Source of the DNA: an uncultured beta proteobacterium
Lineage (GTDB): Bacteria; Pseudomonadota; Gammaproteobacteria; Burkholderiales; Burkholderiaceae_C
Assembly (NCBI GenBank): GCA_903869595.1
Contig: CAIPZV010000044.1
Span: 38,466-102,465 of the forward strand
Length of the DNA stretch: 64,000 nucleotides
Direction: 5' to 3'
The notes beneath the pieces are model-generated. The model had not been told where the DNA came from, did not search any database, and worked only from the letters and a program-made list of their open reading frames with translations. The first letter of the stretch is position 1, and every line of letters starts with the position of its first letter. This document shows, in pieces, positions 26,200-36,003 of this stretch. The position numbers and the translations under genes were made by a program.

Positions 26200-26228
26200 A
26201 TTATATTTATAAAAAATATTAAAATCAA
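26200..26228 (-). promoter_or_regulatory. Strong sigma-70 promoter of the HTH-receiver gene
   Basis: Minus strand TTGATT (plus 26223-26228), 17-bp spacer, TATAAT (plus 26200-26205). It lies between the dprA stop and the regulator start, giving a 5' leader of roughly 35 nt. It makes the regulator independent of dprA. Confidence 0.65.
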
Positions 26229-26231
26229 TAA

Positions 26232-27422
26232 TTAAATTAAAAGAGATTGATTTCCATCTTTTCGCTGAAACAGGCCGCCAGGCAATCGTCCTACTTGGCC
26301 GCGCAATTCCAAGGCCATGAGCTGCGCTTGTAGCTGGGCGGTGTCCCAGCCGGTGCGGCTTTGCAGCACTTCCAGGCTGCCCGGGTCAAAGCCCAGCGCG
26401 TCCAGTAGTGCGGCACCAGCGTCGGTGCCATGGGCATCCGCGTCTAAGGCAGCTTCGCCGCTGCTTGCGGGGGTTCCCGGACTTTTTTGAATAGTTTGGA
26501 AACCAGGGGCGTCCAAAATATCCTGTGCACAGTCAACCAATTGCGCGCCCTGTTTGATCAGCGCATGGCAGCCCCGCGCTTGCGTGCTGTGAATCGAGCC
26601 AGGAATGGCAAATACGTCTTTGCCCTGCTCCAAAGCTTGCTGGGCGGTGATAAGTGAGCCCGATTGCAAAGCCGCTTCCACCACCAGGGTGGCCCGGGCT
26701 AAGCCCGATATCAAGCGGTTGCGGCGCGGAAAATGGGCGGGCAGTGGTGCGGTGTCCAGCGGGTATTCGCTGATCAACAGGCCCCGCGCTGCAATTTCGA
26801 TGGCGAGCTTCGTGTGTTGCGCCGGATATACCCGGTCCAGGCCGGTGCCAACGACCGCGATGGTTGCTAAGGCACTTTCCTGAATTTCCAATGCGCCGCG
26901 ATGCGCAGCAGCGTCCACCCCCAGCGCCATGCCCGACACAATAGACAGACCAGCCTGCGCCAGGCTGCGCGCAAAAGCCCTGGCGTTGTCCGCGCCTTGG
27001 GGTGTAGGGTTGCGACTGCCGACAATAGCCACGCAGGGCGCCTGCTCCAGCGCTTGCCAGGCTGCATCGTTTCCCTGGACATACAGCATCAAGGGCGGAT
27101 CGTCGATGTTCAGCAGGCTGGCGGGATAAGACGGGTCACCCAGGGTCACCAAGCGGTGCTGCCCGCCACCCGCGTCCAGCCATTGCATCAAGGTGCGCAG
27201 GCTGGGCTCCAAGTTGGGCGGTACTTCCAGCACCGCCTGTGCCAGACGCTCGGACACGACAGAGCGTAATGCGCTGAGGTTTTGGCGAAATACGGCGGTT
27301 GGCAAGCCAAAAGCCTTTAACAAGCGGCAGCCGTGCACGCTGCCGATGCCCGGCGTCAATTGCAGTCTTAACCATGCGCCTAGTTCAGCAGGGTCCATGG
27401 ATCGCGGGTTGGAGGCCGGCAT
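26232..27422 (-). CDS. dprA: DNA-processing protein DprA
   Basis: 396 residues. An N-terminal SAM-like region (LRLQLTPGIGSVHGCRLLKAFG), then the Rossmann-fold ssDNA/RecA-loading domain with VGSRNPTPQGADNARAFA, SGMALGVDAAAHRGAL, VGTGLDRVYPAQH and FPRRNRLISGLA, and a C-terminal winged helix (about 330-390). DprA protects incoming single-stranded DNA and loads RecA in natural transformation; together with pilT/pilU it suggests competence. The order dprA / secreted protein // def-fmt (divergent) is common in Burkholderiales. Confidence 0.95.
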   Translation of the reverse strand: MPASNPRSMDPAELGAWLRLQLTPGIGSVHGCRLLKAFGLPTAVFRQNLSALRSVVSERLAQAVLEVPPNLEPSLRTLMQWLDAGGGQHRLVTLGDPSYPASLLNIDDPPLMLYVQGNDAAWQALEQAPCVAIVGSRNPTPQGADNARAFARSLAQAGLSIVSGMALGVDAAAHRGALEIQESALATIAVVGTGLDRVYPAQHTKLAIEIAARGLLISEYPLDTAPLPAHFPRRNRLISGLARATLVVEAALQSGSLITAQQALEQGKDVFAIPGSIHSTQARGCHALIKQGAQLVDCAQDILDAPGFQTIQKSPGTPASSGEAALDADAHGTDAGAALLDALGFDPGSLEVLQSRTGWDTAQLQAQLMALELRGQVGRLPGGLFQRKDGNQSLLI

Positions 27423-27432
27423 CGTTTGTCAC

Positions 27433-28371
27433 TTAGGGGCTGGTCAGCCGGTCGCCCACTTGCACCGGATCGCTGGTGTCGCTGATCAACGCATAAGCGA
27501 GTTTGTCGAAAGTCAAAAATACCAAGGCCTGCCCTGAAACTCCGACCGCAGGGCGCAGGGCCGGACGCGCGGGGTCCGTTACGTCCGTTGTGAGGCTTGG
27601 CGTCTTGCGGATGGCCATCAAGTGCCCGGGTTCCAGCCCTTGTTTGCTTCCTTGGTTAAGCACCACGATTTGATTTTTGGATGCGTTGGCGACGCCGCTG
27701 CCGTATATCGAAATGATGCTCGCAGCGATACCGGGCTCGGGAGCGTGCGGCGTAAGTTCTCGCCAGGCATTTCCATTACCTTGGAATAGTCGGTCACCGG
27801 CGCGAATTTCGGCAACCGAGTGCACGATTTCAAAGCTGGCTGGAGCAATGGTTTCCAGGGTTTTGCCCTCTTTCTGGCTCTGCTCTATGTGCTCGCCGCT
27901 GAGTAAGCGCGCACGGCCCAGATACTCGGCCTCCATACCCAGCACTTCCCCGGTGGCAGGGTCTTTCAGCGCTCTGGGATTGCGGTAAATATTCCATTCA
28001 CGCGACAGTTCAGGCGAAAGCACCAATCCGTTGCCCGTGGGCGTACGGGCGTACACCACATCGCTCTTGCTAAAAAGGCTTCTTGGTACGGGAGCACCCA
28101 CGATGCGGGGTAGGGCGTTGAATTGCCCTGAGTCAAAAACCTGCGGCGCGCTCAAAAATGGTTCGATGGACTGCCTTTGCAAAGCGGACAGAGCTGTTGC
28201 GGCCAGCGGCTCGCTGCGCACCTGAGGACGCAGGCGATCAGTGGGTGGCTCCGCTTCAATGCCAAATCCCGAAGCGCTTTGCGCGTGGACGTAGGACAGC
28301 GCGGACAGCAGCCCTGCGATGGCGAACCAGCGCCAAGTCGGCGCGACCCAGAATTCATATTTCATGCGCAT
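27433..28371 (-). CDS. Secreted protein of the dprA-linked LysM family, without an obvious LysM domain
   Basis: 312 residues with a signal peptide ([16 protein letters not shown], cleavage near HA-QS). The C-terminal two thirds ([42 protein letters not shown] and [16 protein letters not shown]) resemble the conserved C-terminal part of proteins that lie between dprA and def in Burkholderiales and usually carry an N-terminal LysM. Here the N-terminal segment (residues 25-90) lacks LysM residues. It lies 10 bp before the dprA start on the same strand. Periplasmic; exact role unknown. Confidence 0.6.
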   Translation of the reverse strand: MRMKYEFWVAPTWRWFAIAGLLSALSYVHAQSASGFGIEAEPPTDRLRPQVRSEPLAATALSALQRQSIEPFLSAPQVFDSGQFNALPRIVGAPVPRSLFSKSDVVYARTPTGNGLVLSPELSREWNIYRNPRALKDPATGEVLGMEAEYLGRARLLSGEHIEQSQKEGKTLETIAPASFEIVHSVAEIRAGDRLFQGNGNAWRELTPHAPEPGIAASIISIYGSGVANASKNQIVVLNQGSKQGLEPGHLMAIRKTPSLTTDVTDPARPALRPAVGVSGQALVFLTFDKLAYALISDTSDPVQVGDRLTSP

Positions 28372-28518
28372 TCCTCTGCCAATGCATTAAATTTTATTTA
28401 TTTGGTAATTATTAATCTATTTTTACGCAAATTTCAACTTTGGAAACAAAAATTTCAACAAATCAGCAGCTCAGCGGGCAAAAAAGCGAAAATGTGGGGT
28501 TTACTTCTTCGTGTTTTC

Positions 28519-29028
28519 ATGGCCCTACTTCAGATTCTTTGTTATCCCGACCCGCGTTTGCATACCGTGGCCAAGCCAGTGGCGGTGGTGGATGTGCGCA
28601 TGCGCCAATTGGCCAAGGACATGCTGGAGACCATGTACGAGGCCAGCGGCATTGGTCTAGCAGCCACCCAGGTCGATGTGCATGAGCGCCTGATCGTGGC
28701 CGATGTGTCGCAGGAGCGCGACCAGCCCATGGTGCTGATCAACCCGGAGCTGGTCTGGACTAGCCCCGGTAAACACCTTAACGAAGAAGGCTGCCTGTCG
28801 GTGCCAGGCATTTACGACGGGGTGGAGCGTTTTGATGCTGTTCACGTCCGCGCTCTGGACGAGCATGGCAAGAGCCGGGTTATCGAGGCCGAAAAATTAC
28901 TGGCCGTGTGCGTTCAGCACGAAATGGACCATTTACTGGGCAAGGTGTTTGTGGAATACCTGTCGCCCCTCAAGCGCAATCGCATCAAAACCAAAATGCT
29001 CAAAGCCCGGCGCGAGGACGCGCGTTGA
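28519..29028 (+). CDS. def: Peptide deformylase
   Basis: 169 residues. The three motifs are GIGLAATQ (44-51), EEGCLSVPG (89-97, metal ligand C92) and QHEMDH (133-138, ligands H134 and H138, catalytic E135). Removes the formyl group from nascent proteins. ATG 28519 ([14 protein letters not shown]) is the family start; the longer upstream frame is not conserved. Overlaps fmt by 4 bp. Confidence 0.97.
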   Translation: MALLQILCYPDPRLHTVAKPVAVVDVRMRQLAKDMLETMYEASGIGLAATQVDVHERLIVADVSQERDQPMVLINPELVWTSPGKHLNEEGCLSVPGIYDGVERFDAVHVRALDEHGKSRVIEAEKLLAVCVQHEMDHLLGKVFVEYLSPLKRNRIKTKMLKARREDAR

Positions 29029-30032
29029 GGCTGGTATTTGCAGGAACGCCGGAATTTGCCCGGGTCGCGCTTGCGCATCTGCATGCGGCGGGCCATGACA
29101 TCGCCCTGGTGCTGACCCAGCCCGATCGCCCTTCCGGCCGGGGCATGAAGCTACAGCCCTCGGCGGTCAAGCAGTTTGCGCTGGAGCACCAATTAACCGT
29201 GGCGCAACCGACCAGTCTGCGCTTGGACGGAAAATTTGCCGACGAGGCGCAGGCCACGCAAGCTCTGATCACCCAGGCCGGTGCCCAGGCCATGGTGGTC
29301 GTGGCCTACGGACTCATCTTGCCCCAATGGGTGTTGGACACCATGGCCGGGCCCGGCCAGTGGGGCTGTTTCAACATCCATGCCTCTTTACTGCCACGCT
29401 GGCGCGGCGCAGCGCCCATCCACCGCGCCATCGAGGCCGGGGACACCGAGACCGGCGTGACCATCATGCAAATGGATGCCGGTCTGGACACCGGGCCTAT
29501 GCTCTTGCAAGAGCGCATGGCGATCCGGGACACGGACAGCACCGCCAAGCTGCACGATGCATTGGCCGCCTTGGGCGCACGCTTGATGGCGCAAGCCCTC
29601 GCTAATCCCATCGCCTTGAAGCCCCGTTTGCAAAGCGAGCAAGGGGTTTGCTATGCGCACAAAATCGACAAGGCGGAGGCGACGATTGATTGGCAGCAGA
29701 GCGCCGAACAGATCGCCCGCAAAGTGCGCGCCTTCGACCCCTTCCCCGGCGCCAGCACCCGCCTGGCGGGCGAAACCCTCAAAGTCTGGGGCGCGCAGGC
29801 CCTGGCGCACGGCGAATGTGCTGGCAACGGAGACATCCAGTTGCGCCCCGGCTTGATTCTCGCCAGCGAGCCGCGCGGCCTGCTGGTGGCTGCGGGCGCG
29901 GGCACGTGTTTGCGCATCACCCATTTGCAGCGCCCCGGCGGCAAGCGCCTGGCGGTGGCGGACTATCTGCAAGGCCACGCAGTGGCGCCAGGCCAGTGTT
30001 TTGACACCCTCGAGGCGCCGGACGCGGTTTGA
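29025..30032 (+). CDS. fmt: Methionyl-tRNA formyltransferase
   Basis: 335 residues. N-terminal [15 protein letters not shown], formyl-transfer motif [20 protein letters not shown] with the catalytic N/H, and a later D in the DAGLDTG segment. The C-terminal OB-like tRNA-binding domain follows (from about 205). The only start that places the conserved N-terminus correctly is TTG 29025, overlapping the def stop (TTGA), so fmt is translated by coupling to def. It uses 10-formyl-THF. Confidence 0.95.
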   Translation: MRLVFAGTPEFARVALAHLHAAGHDIALVLTQPDRPSGRGMKLQPSAVKQFALEHQLTVAQPTSLRLDGKFADEAQATQALITQAGAQAMVVVAYGLILPQWVLDTMAGPGQWGCFNIHASLLPRWRGAAPIHRAIEAGDTETGVTIMQMDAGLDTGPMLLQERMAIRDTDSTAKLHDALAALGARLMAQALANPIALKPRLQSEQGVCYAHKIDKAEATIDWQQSAEQIARKVRAFDPFPGASTRLAGETLKVWGAQALAHGECAGNGDIQLRPGLILASEPRGLLVAAGAGTCLRITHLQRPGGKRLAVADYLQGHAVAPGQCFDTLEAPDAV

Positions 30033-30763
30033 TGTTTTTTTCCCGCCAGCAGCGCCGCAATCCGGCTTACCGCCAAGGCTTTATGGAAATGCTGACGGTG
30101 GCGCCGGGCATTGCCGCCTGGGGCTTGATGACGGGGGTGGCCATGGCCACCTCTGGCATGCATACGCCCGAGGTGCTGGCCATGGCGATTTTGGTTTTCG
30201 CGGGCAGCTCCCAATTGGCAGCTATTCCGCTGCTGGGCGCAGGTGCGCCCCTGTGGGTGATTTTGGTAACTGCTTTTTGTGTGAATCTGCGCTTTGTGGT
30301 GTTTAGCGCGCATTTGCGCAGCTACTTGATGCATTTGCCGCGTAGGCAGCGCTTGCTGGTGGGATATTTTGTGGCCGACCTCACCTATTTCTTGTTTATC
30401 AAGCGCTACCCCGTGCCGGGCACGACCGAGGCTGAGCGCGCTGAGCAGATGGCCTATCTGGCGGGCAATGCCACCATTAATTGGCTAAGTTGGACCGGAT
30501 GCAGTGTTTTGGGTGTGGTGCTGGCCAACTACATTCCCGCAGCCTGGGGCCTGGGCTTTGCCGGGGTGCTGGCGCTCACTGGCATTTTGTGTTCGCTGGC
30601 CACCAGCCGGATGCGCGTTTTGTCCGCAGTCATCGGCGCGGCGGTGGCCATCATGGTCTATGCACTGCCGCTTAAGCTCAATATTTTGGTGGCGATTACC
30701 GTGTCGGTCGTGTTGTGCATGGTGCTGGAATCGTATCGGGCGCCTTCGGTCCAGGAGGCATAA
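30032..30763 (+). CDS. azlC: AzlC family branched-chain amino-acid exporter subunit
   Basis: 243 residues, about six spans. MLTVAPGIAAWGLMTGVAMA and VFAGSSQLAAIPLLGAGAP are AzlC family motifs; NLRFVVFSAHL follows. It is the large subunit of a two-component exporter (AzlCD/YgaZH type). Start overlaps the fmt stop by one base (TGATG), so it is in the def-fmt operon. Confidence 0.88.
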   Translation: MFFSRQQRRNPAYRQGFMEMLTVAPGIAAWGLMTGVAMATSGMHTPEVLAMAILVFAGSSQLAAIPLLGAGAPLWVILVTAFCVNLRFVVFSAHLRSYLMHLPRRQRLLVGYFVADLTYFLFIKRYPVPGTTEAERAEQMAYLAGNATINWLSWTGCSVLGVVLANYIPAAWGLGFAGVLALTGILCSLATSRMRVLSAVIGAAVAIMVYALPLKLNILVAITVSVVLCMVLESYRAPSVQEA

Positions 30764-30765
30764 GC

Positions 30766-31149
30766 ATGGACGCGCTCATGACTTACCTGAACGTGTGGGG
30801 CTTGAACGACTGGGATCCCTGGACGTTTTTGACCATTCTGCTTATGGCCTGCGTTACGGTGATCACCCGCTGTTTTTTCTTTATTGCTGATGCACCCTGG
30901 ACTTTGCCTTCTTGGGCGCAGCGCGGCATGCAGTACGCGCCGATAGCGGCACTGGCCGCCGTGGTCTTGCCGGAAATTGTGATGACCCAGGGCGTCTTTA
31001 TCCACTCGCTGGCCGATGCGCGCATTTACGGTGCTCTGGCGGGTGCAGCCTACTTTTTTTGGCGCCGGGATAGTCGGCAAGCGGTGCTGGGCACGATTGT
31101 GGCGGGCATGCTGGTTTACATGCCTTTGCACGTCGGTTTGCACTGGTAA
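30766..31149 (+). CDS. azlD: AzlD family membrane protein
   Basis: 127 residues, four spans, small partner of AzlC. The motif VITRCFFFIADAPWTLPSWAQ with APIAALAAVVLPEI is typical. ATG 30766 has an AGGAGG-type ribosome site 10 nt upstream. With AzlC it probably exports branched-chain or other amino acids. Confidence 0.85.
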   Translation: MDALMTYLNVWGLNDWDPWTFLTILLMACVTVITRCFFFIADAPWTLPSWAQRGMQYAPIAALAAVVLPEIVMTQGVFIHSLADARIYGALAGAAYFFWRRDSRQAVLGTIVAGMLVYMPLHVGLHW

Positions 31150-31182
31150 GGCGGCTTGCGTTATCTTGCCTGCAAACTCGCA

Positions 31183-31210
31183 TTGCAAAAGTTGCGCGCT
31201 TGCCTAGAAT
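31183..31210 (+). promoter_or_regulatory. Candidate pgk promoter
   Basis: TTGCAA (31183-31188), 16-bp spacer, TAGAAT (31205-31210), 42 bp before the pgk ATG. Confidence 0.4.
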
Positions 31211-31252
31211 CCACAGGCACCCACCATTATTTAACCCGATATTGAGCAGACC

Positions 31253-32446
31253 ATGAACGTTATCCGCTTTCAAGATTTATGCATCCAGGGCAAGGTCGCC
31301 GGAATGCGCGTATTCATTCGCGCCGATCTGAACGTGCCACAAGATGCCAGTGGCGCCATCACCGAAGACACGCGCATACGCGCCAGCATTCCCTGCATTC
31401 GTATGGCCCTAGAGGCGGGCGCGGCGGTGATGCTGACTTCGCATTTGGGCCGTCCCACCGAAGGCCAATGGCGCCCCGAAGACTCGCTGGCGCCAGTCGC
31501 CGAGCGCTTATCGGAACTGCTGGGCCGCCCGGTGCCTTTGCTGCGCGACTGGGTCGACGGCGTCGCGGTCCGCCGGGGTGACGTGGTGCTGCTGGAAAAC
31601 TGCCGCGTCAACGTCGGCGAAAAGAAAAACGACGAAGCCCTGGCGCGCAAAATGGCGCAACTGTGTGACATCTTTGTACACGATGCTTTTGGCACTGCCC
31701 ACCGCGCCGAGGCCAGCACCTATGGCATCGCCCAGTTCGCCACCGTGGCCTGTGCCGGGCCCTTGCTGGCCGCTGAAATGGACGCCATCTCCAAGGCCTT
31801 GCTGGCCCCGCGCCGGCCGCTGGTGGCTATCGTGGCTGGCTCCAAAGTCTCTACCAAGCTCACCATTCTCAAAAGCCTGGCCGCCAATGTGGATCAGCTG
31901 ATCGTCGGCGGCGGTATTGCCAACACCTTTATGTTGGCAGCCGGTCTCAAAATCGGTAAAAGCCTGGCCGAGCCCGATTTGTTGGACGAGGCGCGCGCCG
32001 TCATCGAGGCCATGCGCACGCGCGGCGCGGCGGTGCCTATTCCCACCGACGTGCTTACCGCCAAAACTTTTGCTGCGGATGCACCGGCCACCATCAAAGC
32101 CGCCAGCGAGGTGGAAGATGATGACCTGATTCTGGATATCGGCCCGCAAACCGCGCGTTTATTGGCCGATCAGCTTATGCGGGCAGGCACGATTGTCTGG
32201 AACGGCCCGGTGGGCGTGTTTGAATTTGCTGCTTTTGAGCAAGGCACCAAAACGATTGCGCAGGCGATTGCTGCCTCCAGCGCCTTTAGCATTGCCGGCG
32301 GGGGTGACACGCTGGCCGCGATTGCCAAATACGGCATCGAGTCGCAAGTGGGCTATATTTCCACGGGCGGCGGCGCTTTTTTGGAAGTGCTGGAGGGCAA
32401 AACCCTGCCGGCCTTTGAAATCCTGGCCCGCCGGGCTGCGGCCTGA
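31253..32446 (+). CDS. pgk: Phosphoglycerate kinase
   Basis: 397 residues. N-terminal substrate site RADLNVPQD and SHLGRPTE; nucleotide-domain motifs [10 protein letters not shown] (lysine) and the GGGDTLAAI loop near the C-terminus. Catalyses 1,3-bisphosphoglycerate + ADP to 3-phosphoglycerate + ATP. Length matches bacterial PGK. It is not flanked by gap or pyk; only the upstream azlD is codirectional. Confidence 0.97.
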   Translation: MNVIRFQDLCIQGKVAGMRVFIRADLNVPQDASGAITEDTRIRASIPCIRMALEAGAAVMLTSHLGRPTEGQWRPEDSLAPVAERLSELLGRPVPLLRDWVDGVAVRRGDVVLLENCRVNVGEKKNDEALARKMAQLCDIFVHDAFGTAHRAEASTYGIAQFATVACAGPLLAAEMDAISKALLAPRRPLVAIVAGSKVSTKLTILKSLAANVDQLIVGGGIANTFMLAAGLKIGKSLAEPDLLDEARAVIEAMRTRGAAVPIPTDVLTAKTFAADAPATIKAASEVEDDDLILDIGPQTARLLADQLMRAGTIVWNGPVGVFEFAAFEQGTKTIAQAIAASSAFSIAGGGDTLAAIAKYGIESQVGYISTGGGAFLEVLEGKTLPAFEILARRAAA

Positions 32447-32589
32447 TGTGCACCTGCTGCGGGTCTGCCGCGTTTAGCTGAGTAGTTTTGCCGGATATGT
32501 TCTGCGTCAATGCGGGCTGGGTGTTTTGGTAAGACAATCAGAGGCCGCGCGCAGTGCGCTGGCTATTTCTATTTTTTTGGGAACTTTAC

Positions 32590-32895
32590 ATGTCAAATCG
32601 TCGTGAATTCGTGGTGCAGTTGGGTGTAGGCGCAAGTGCGCTGGTGTCAGGTGCGGTATTTGCTGCTGCGCCCATGGTGGCCGAGGCCGATGCCAATGCC
32701 GCCAGCTTAGGTTACAAGGCGGACGCCACCAAAGTGGACAAAACTAAATTCCCTAAATATGCCGCCGGTCAGCAATGCGGCAGCTGCGCATTGTTCCAAG
32801 GTAAAGCCGGTGATGCGGCCGGTGGTTGCCCCTTGTTTGCGGGCAAACAAGTCGCAGCAGCCGCTTGGTGCAGCGCCTACGCCAAGAAAGCCTAA
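32590..32895 (+). CDS. High-potential iron-sulfur protein
   Basis: 101 residues with a Tat-type signal (NRREFVVQLGVGASALVSGAVFAA). The four cluster cysteines are C63, C66, C80 and C94 in QQCGSCALFQ...GGCPLF...AWCSAY, the HiPIP [4Fe-4S] pattern. HiPIPs carry electrons in the periplasm, commonly to terminal oxidases or photosynthetic reaction centres. No electron-transfer partner lies next to it. ATG 32590 fits the Tat signal. Confidence 0.9.
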   Translation: MSNRREFVVQLGVGASALVSGAVFAAAPMVAEADANAASLGYKADATKVDKTKFPKYAAGQQCGSCALFQGKAGDAAGGCPLFAGKQVAAAAWCSAYAKKA

Positions 32896-33002
32896 TCCGG
32901 TTTTTTTGACCCAGACCGGCCCGGGCATGCCCGCTGCGCCGGGTCTGGACGCACAATCGTGCCATGGCGGGCCCACTTGGCGCCCGCTTTTTTAGACCCG
33001 CC

Positions 33003-34280
33003 ATGGACTCCAACTTCTCCGCACTCTCTCCGGCCTTGCAGGCCGCTGCCCGCGATGCCGGTTTGCGCAGCGCGACCGAGGTGCAATCCCTCAGCATCAC
33101 GCCCATATTGCAGGGGCAAGACGTATTCGTCTGCGCACCCACCGGTTCGGGCAAAACCCTGGCCTATGTATTGCCTCTGCTCGATGCGGCAGCGCAAGGC
33201 GCGCAGCTGAACGCCAAGGGCGCCAAATTGGCCGCCACTTTGGTACTGGTGCCCACACGAGAACTGGCCGTGCAGGTGGGTGAAGTATTCAAGAGCCTGG
33301 CCCAGCGCTTGCCGTATGGCGTCAAAGTGAGTGTTATTTTTGGCGGCGTGTCCATCCAACCCCAGTTGCGCGGCTTGCGCGGCGGTACCGACATCGTGGT
33401 GGCCACGCCGGGACGCTTGCTCGACGTGATGGCCCACAACGCGCTGCCCTTGTCCAGCGTGCGCACCCTGGTGCTGGACGAAGCCGACCGCATGCTCGAC
33501 CAAGGCTTTGCCGACGAGGTACAGGCTATTTTGGGCCACATTCCCCTGCCATGCCAGCGCCTGTTTTTATCGGCTACTTTTGCCCCAGCCGTCACTGGCT
33601 GGGCCATGGCTTTATTGCAGCAGCCGGTACGTGTGGATTTACGCCAGGCTGTCGAAGAACAGGCTGATATTGCGCAGCGCGCCTTTGCGGTGGACAGCGA
33701 CAAGCGCACGCGCTTGCTGCGCCATTTGATGGCTGGCGCGGATTGGAGCCGGGTGCTGGTCTTCGTGGCCACGCAGTACGCCGCAGAAATCGTGGCTGAC
33801 AAATTGCGCAAAGCCGGACTGCGCGCCGAGCCCTTGCACGGGCACCTGAGCCAGGGCAAACGCAGCCAGGTGCTAGAGGATTTCAAGGCCGCGCGTATCC
33901 GCGTGGTGGTGGCTACTGATTTGGCAGCGCGCGGCATCGATGTGCTGCAACTGCCGGTGGTGGTGAACTATGATTTGCCGCGCTCGGCCCAAGACTACAC
34001 CCACCGCATAGGCCGCACTGGCCGCGCAGGGGAAAGCGGGCTGGCGATCAGCTTTGTCTGCCCGGACACGCAGCCGCACTGGCAGCTGATTGTGAAACGC
34101 CAGTCCTTGTCGGTCAGCCTGGAAACCGAGCCCGGATTTGAAGCTACCGCGCCTGCGCCCAAAGCGCCAGTGCCGGGCGCGCCAGGCGCCTTGGACCCGC
34201 ATGGCGGCATCAAGGGCAAGCGCCCGAGCAAAAAAGACAAGCTGCGCGCCGCTGCTGCTGCGCTGGCCGTGGTGGTGTGA
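33003..34280 (+). CDS. DEAD-box ATP-dependent RNA helicase
   Basis: 425 residues. Q-motif region, motif I APTGSGKT (45-52), Ia PTREL, Ib TPGR, II DEAD (DEADRML), III SAT, then RecA-like domain 2 with ARGIDVLQLP and motif VI HRIGRTGR. Short basic tail (KGKRPSKKDK). Alternative start ATG 32964 adds 13 residues. Closest to RhlE-type helicases of ribosome assembly and RNA decay. Confidence 0.9.
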   Translation: MDSNFSALSPALQAAARDAGLRSATEVQSLSITPILQGQDVFVCAPTGSGKTLAYVLPLLDAAAQGAQLNAKGAKLAATLVLVPTRELAVQVGEVFKSLAQRLPYGVKVSVIFGGVSIQPQLRGLRGGTDIVVATPGRLLDVMAHNALPLSSVRTLVLDEADRMLDQGFADEVQAILGHIPLPCQRLFLSATFAPAVTGWAMALLQQPVRVDLRQAVEEQADIAQRAFAVDSDKRTRLLRHLMAGADWSRVLVFVATQYAAEIVADKLRKAGLRAEPLHGHLSQGKRSQVLEDFKAARIRVVVATDLAARGIDVLQLPVVVNYDLPRSAQDYTHRIGRTGRAGESGLAISFVCPDTQPHWQLIVKRQSLSVSLETEPGFEATAPAPKAPVPGAPGALDPHGGIKGKRPSKKDKLRAAAAALAVVV

Positions 34281-34304
34281 CATTGCGGCTAAGGGGCGGA
34301 CACC

Positions 34305-34628
34305 ATGTCTGAAGGCAACCAGCTATTTATTCCGCCCACGTTTTTGGCCTTGTACTTGGCGTCCGGCGCGCACAAGCCCTCGGCCTCGCAGGCGCATATT
34401 GCACAGCGCTACGAGTTGTGCGAAGACCTGGCGCAGATGCTTACCGGTACGGCGAACGAACTGCAATTGCGCAGTGACGCGGACAGCGCCCAGGTTTTGC
34501 AGCGTTGCCTGGACGGCTTGTGCGGCCCGGACGCGGTGATAGAAGAAGACCATGCGCGCTGGGTGGTGTGCCGCCTGGCCGAACTGATGCAATGGCCGGC
34601 CCCTAGCTGGCAGACCACCGAGCCCTGA
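34305..34628 (+). CDS. Conserved small hypothetical protein
   Basis: 107 residues, acidic, no membrane span or signal. I do not recognise the family. Composition is helical (SQAHIAQRYELCEDLAQML, AQVLQRCLDGL, ARWVVCRLAELMQW). It follows the helicase by 24 bp and precedes the DUF3108 gene by 1 bp, so it is probably part of one transcript. Function unknown. Confidence 0.55.
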   Translation: MSEGNQLFIPPTFLALYLASGAHKPSASQAHIAQRYELCEDLAQMLTGTANELQLRSDADSAQVLQRCLDGLCGPDAVIEEDHARWVVCRLAELMQWPAPSWQTTEP

Positions 34629-34629
34629 G

Positions 34630-35931
34630 ATGGCAGCCGCAGCCAGCATGGGTGGCCCAGGCGCCGCGCTTAGTAGCCCTGGCTTCATTACGCATGTGCC
34701 CGCCCGCGCCTGGCGCGGTTTACTGGTGACGCTGGTGTTCGTTCTGTTGCTGCACCTGTTTTTTTTGCGCAGCGTATCGCGCTTGTTGCCGGACATGCCC
34801 GATGGCATGGCGGGCGAGGACGCGGGGCGCGTGTTCAGCACCCGCAGCATCCGCATTGATAAGCGTGAGGCGGCGACTACGGCGCAAGCGACCCAGGACA
34901 TCAGTAAGACGCCCAAGCCTGTTGCGCCGACTGCGCCATCTGCTGCGAATACCCGTCTGCCGCTGGACGCGCCCCAAGGCAATACGGTGAGTTTTGGGGC
35001 CGAATCGGCGCCGGTCGAGCCGCCAAAGACGGAAGAGGCTGCTGCGCCGCCTGCTACGGCGGCCTCGGGCGCCGTCACCGCAGCCAGCGCTACAACTGTC
35101 CCTAGCACCGCTGTGACAGAAGCCCCACCGTCCGTCGCCGCTACCGCTACCGCTACCGCCACCGCTGCGACTGTGGCATCTGCGCCTTTAGCGGCTACAC
35201 CGGCAAACACCACTGCGCCGCCTCCTTCGGATGCGTCTTTAAGCCCCGCCCAATCCAGCACTGCCAAAGGCACACCGCCACCGGCCTATAACTATGTGTT
35301 CCCGCCTTCGGTGCGCCTGAAATACGACGTGTCCGGGATTGTCAAAGGCTTTAAGTATTTTGTGTCGGGCGATTTGTCCTGGCTGCACGACGGCAGCAGC
35401 TACACCGCGCGCCTGGAAATTAGCCATTTTTTATTCGGCGCCAACGTGAAGACCAGCAAAGGCGCCATCACGCCGCGGGGCCTGGAGCCGCTGCGTTTTG
35501 GCGAAAAAGTGCGCAGCGAAGTGGCGGCGCATTTTGAGCGCGACAAGGGCAAGGTCAGCTTTAGCGCCAATACCCCGGATGTGCCGCTGAAGCCACTGGC
35601 GCAAGACCAGGTCAGCATCTTTGTGCAACTGGCGGCCATGTTTGCGGCCGAGGGCCAGGCTTTTGTGCCGGGCAGCAAACTGGTGTTCCAGACCGTGGGG
35701 GCACGCGGTACCGAGGACTGGGATTTCTTGGTTGAGCCGCCCGAGCGCCTGAAAATTCAGGGCAAAGAATGGACGGCCTACAAACTGGTGCGCGAGCACC
35801 GGGCTGAATACGACACCCGCGCCGAATTGTGGTTGGCCAAGGAGCTGGAGGGCTTGCCCGTGCGCATTCGCCTGTCGCAAACCAGCGGCGACGAAATCGA
35901 TATGGTCTGGACGCGCAGCCAAAAGCCCTGA
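34630..35931 (+). CDS. DUF3108 domain protein, membrane anchored
   Basis: 433 residues. One membrane span at about 30-47 (LLVTLVFVLLLHLFFL), then a low-complexity Pro/Ala/Thr linker (about 75-215), then a DUF3108-type beta-rich domain (YNYVFPPSVRLKYDVSG onward, with SGDLSWLHDGSSY and AEYDTRAELWLA). The domain faces the periplasm. Family function is unknown; it is usual in Burkholderiales. It contains a GCTACC hexamer array. Confidence 0.75.
   Translation: MAAAASMGGPGAALSSPGFITHVPARAWRGLLVTLVFVLLLHLFFLRSVSRLLPDMPDGMAGEDAGRVFSTRSIRIDKREAATTAQATQDISKTPKPVAPTAPSAANTRLPLDAPQGNTVSFGAESAPVEPPKTEEAAAPPATAASGAVTAASATTVPSTAVTEAPPSVAATATATATAATVASAPLAATPANTTAPPPSDASLSPAQSSTAKGTPPPAYNYVFPPSVRLKYDVSGIVKGFKYFVSGDLSWLHDGSSYTARLEISHFLFGANVKTSKGAITPRGLEPLRFGEKVRSEVAAHFERDKGKVSFSANTPDVPLKPLAQDQVSIFVQLAAMFAAEGQAFVPGSKLVFQTVGARGTEDWDFLVEPPERLKIQGKEWTAYKLVREHRAEYDTRAELWLAKELEGLPVRIRLSQTSGDEIDMVWTRSQKP
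35140..35163 (+). repeat. GCTACC hexanucleotide repeat inside the DUF3108 gene
   Basis: Three perfect GCTACC units (35140-35157) plus one variant GCCACC, encoding Ala-Thr repeats. Length change would alter the linker by two residues per unit without frameshift. Confidence 0.75.
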
Positions 35932-36003
35932 TAGTGGCCTCTGCCCGGCGGGCGGCGCGTAAATCCTGTTACGCTAAGGGCTTATTTGCCACTGCGCTTT
36001 CCT

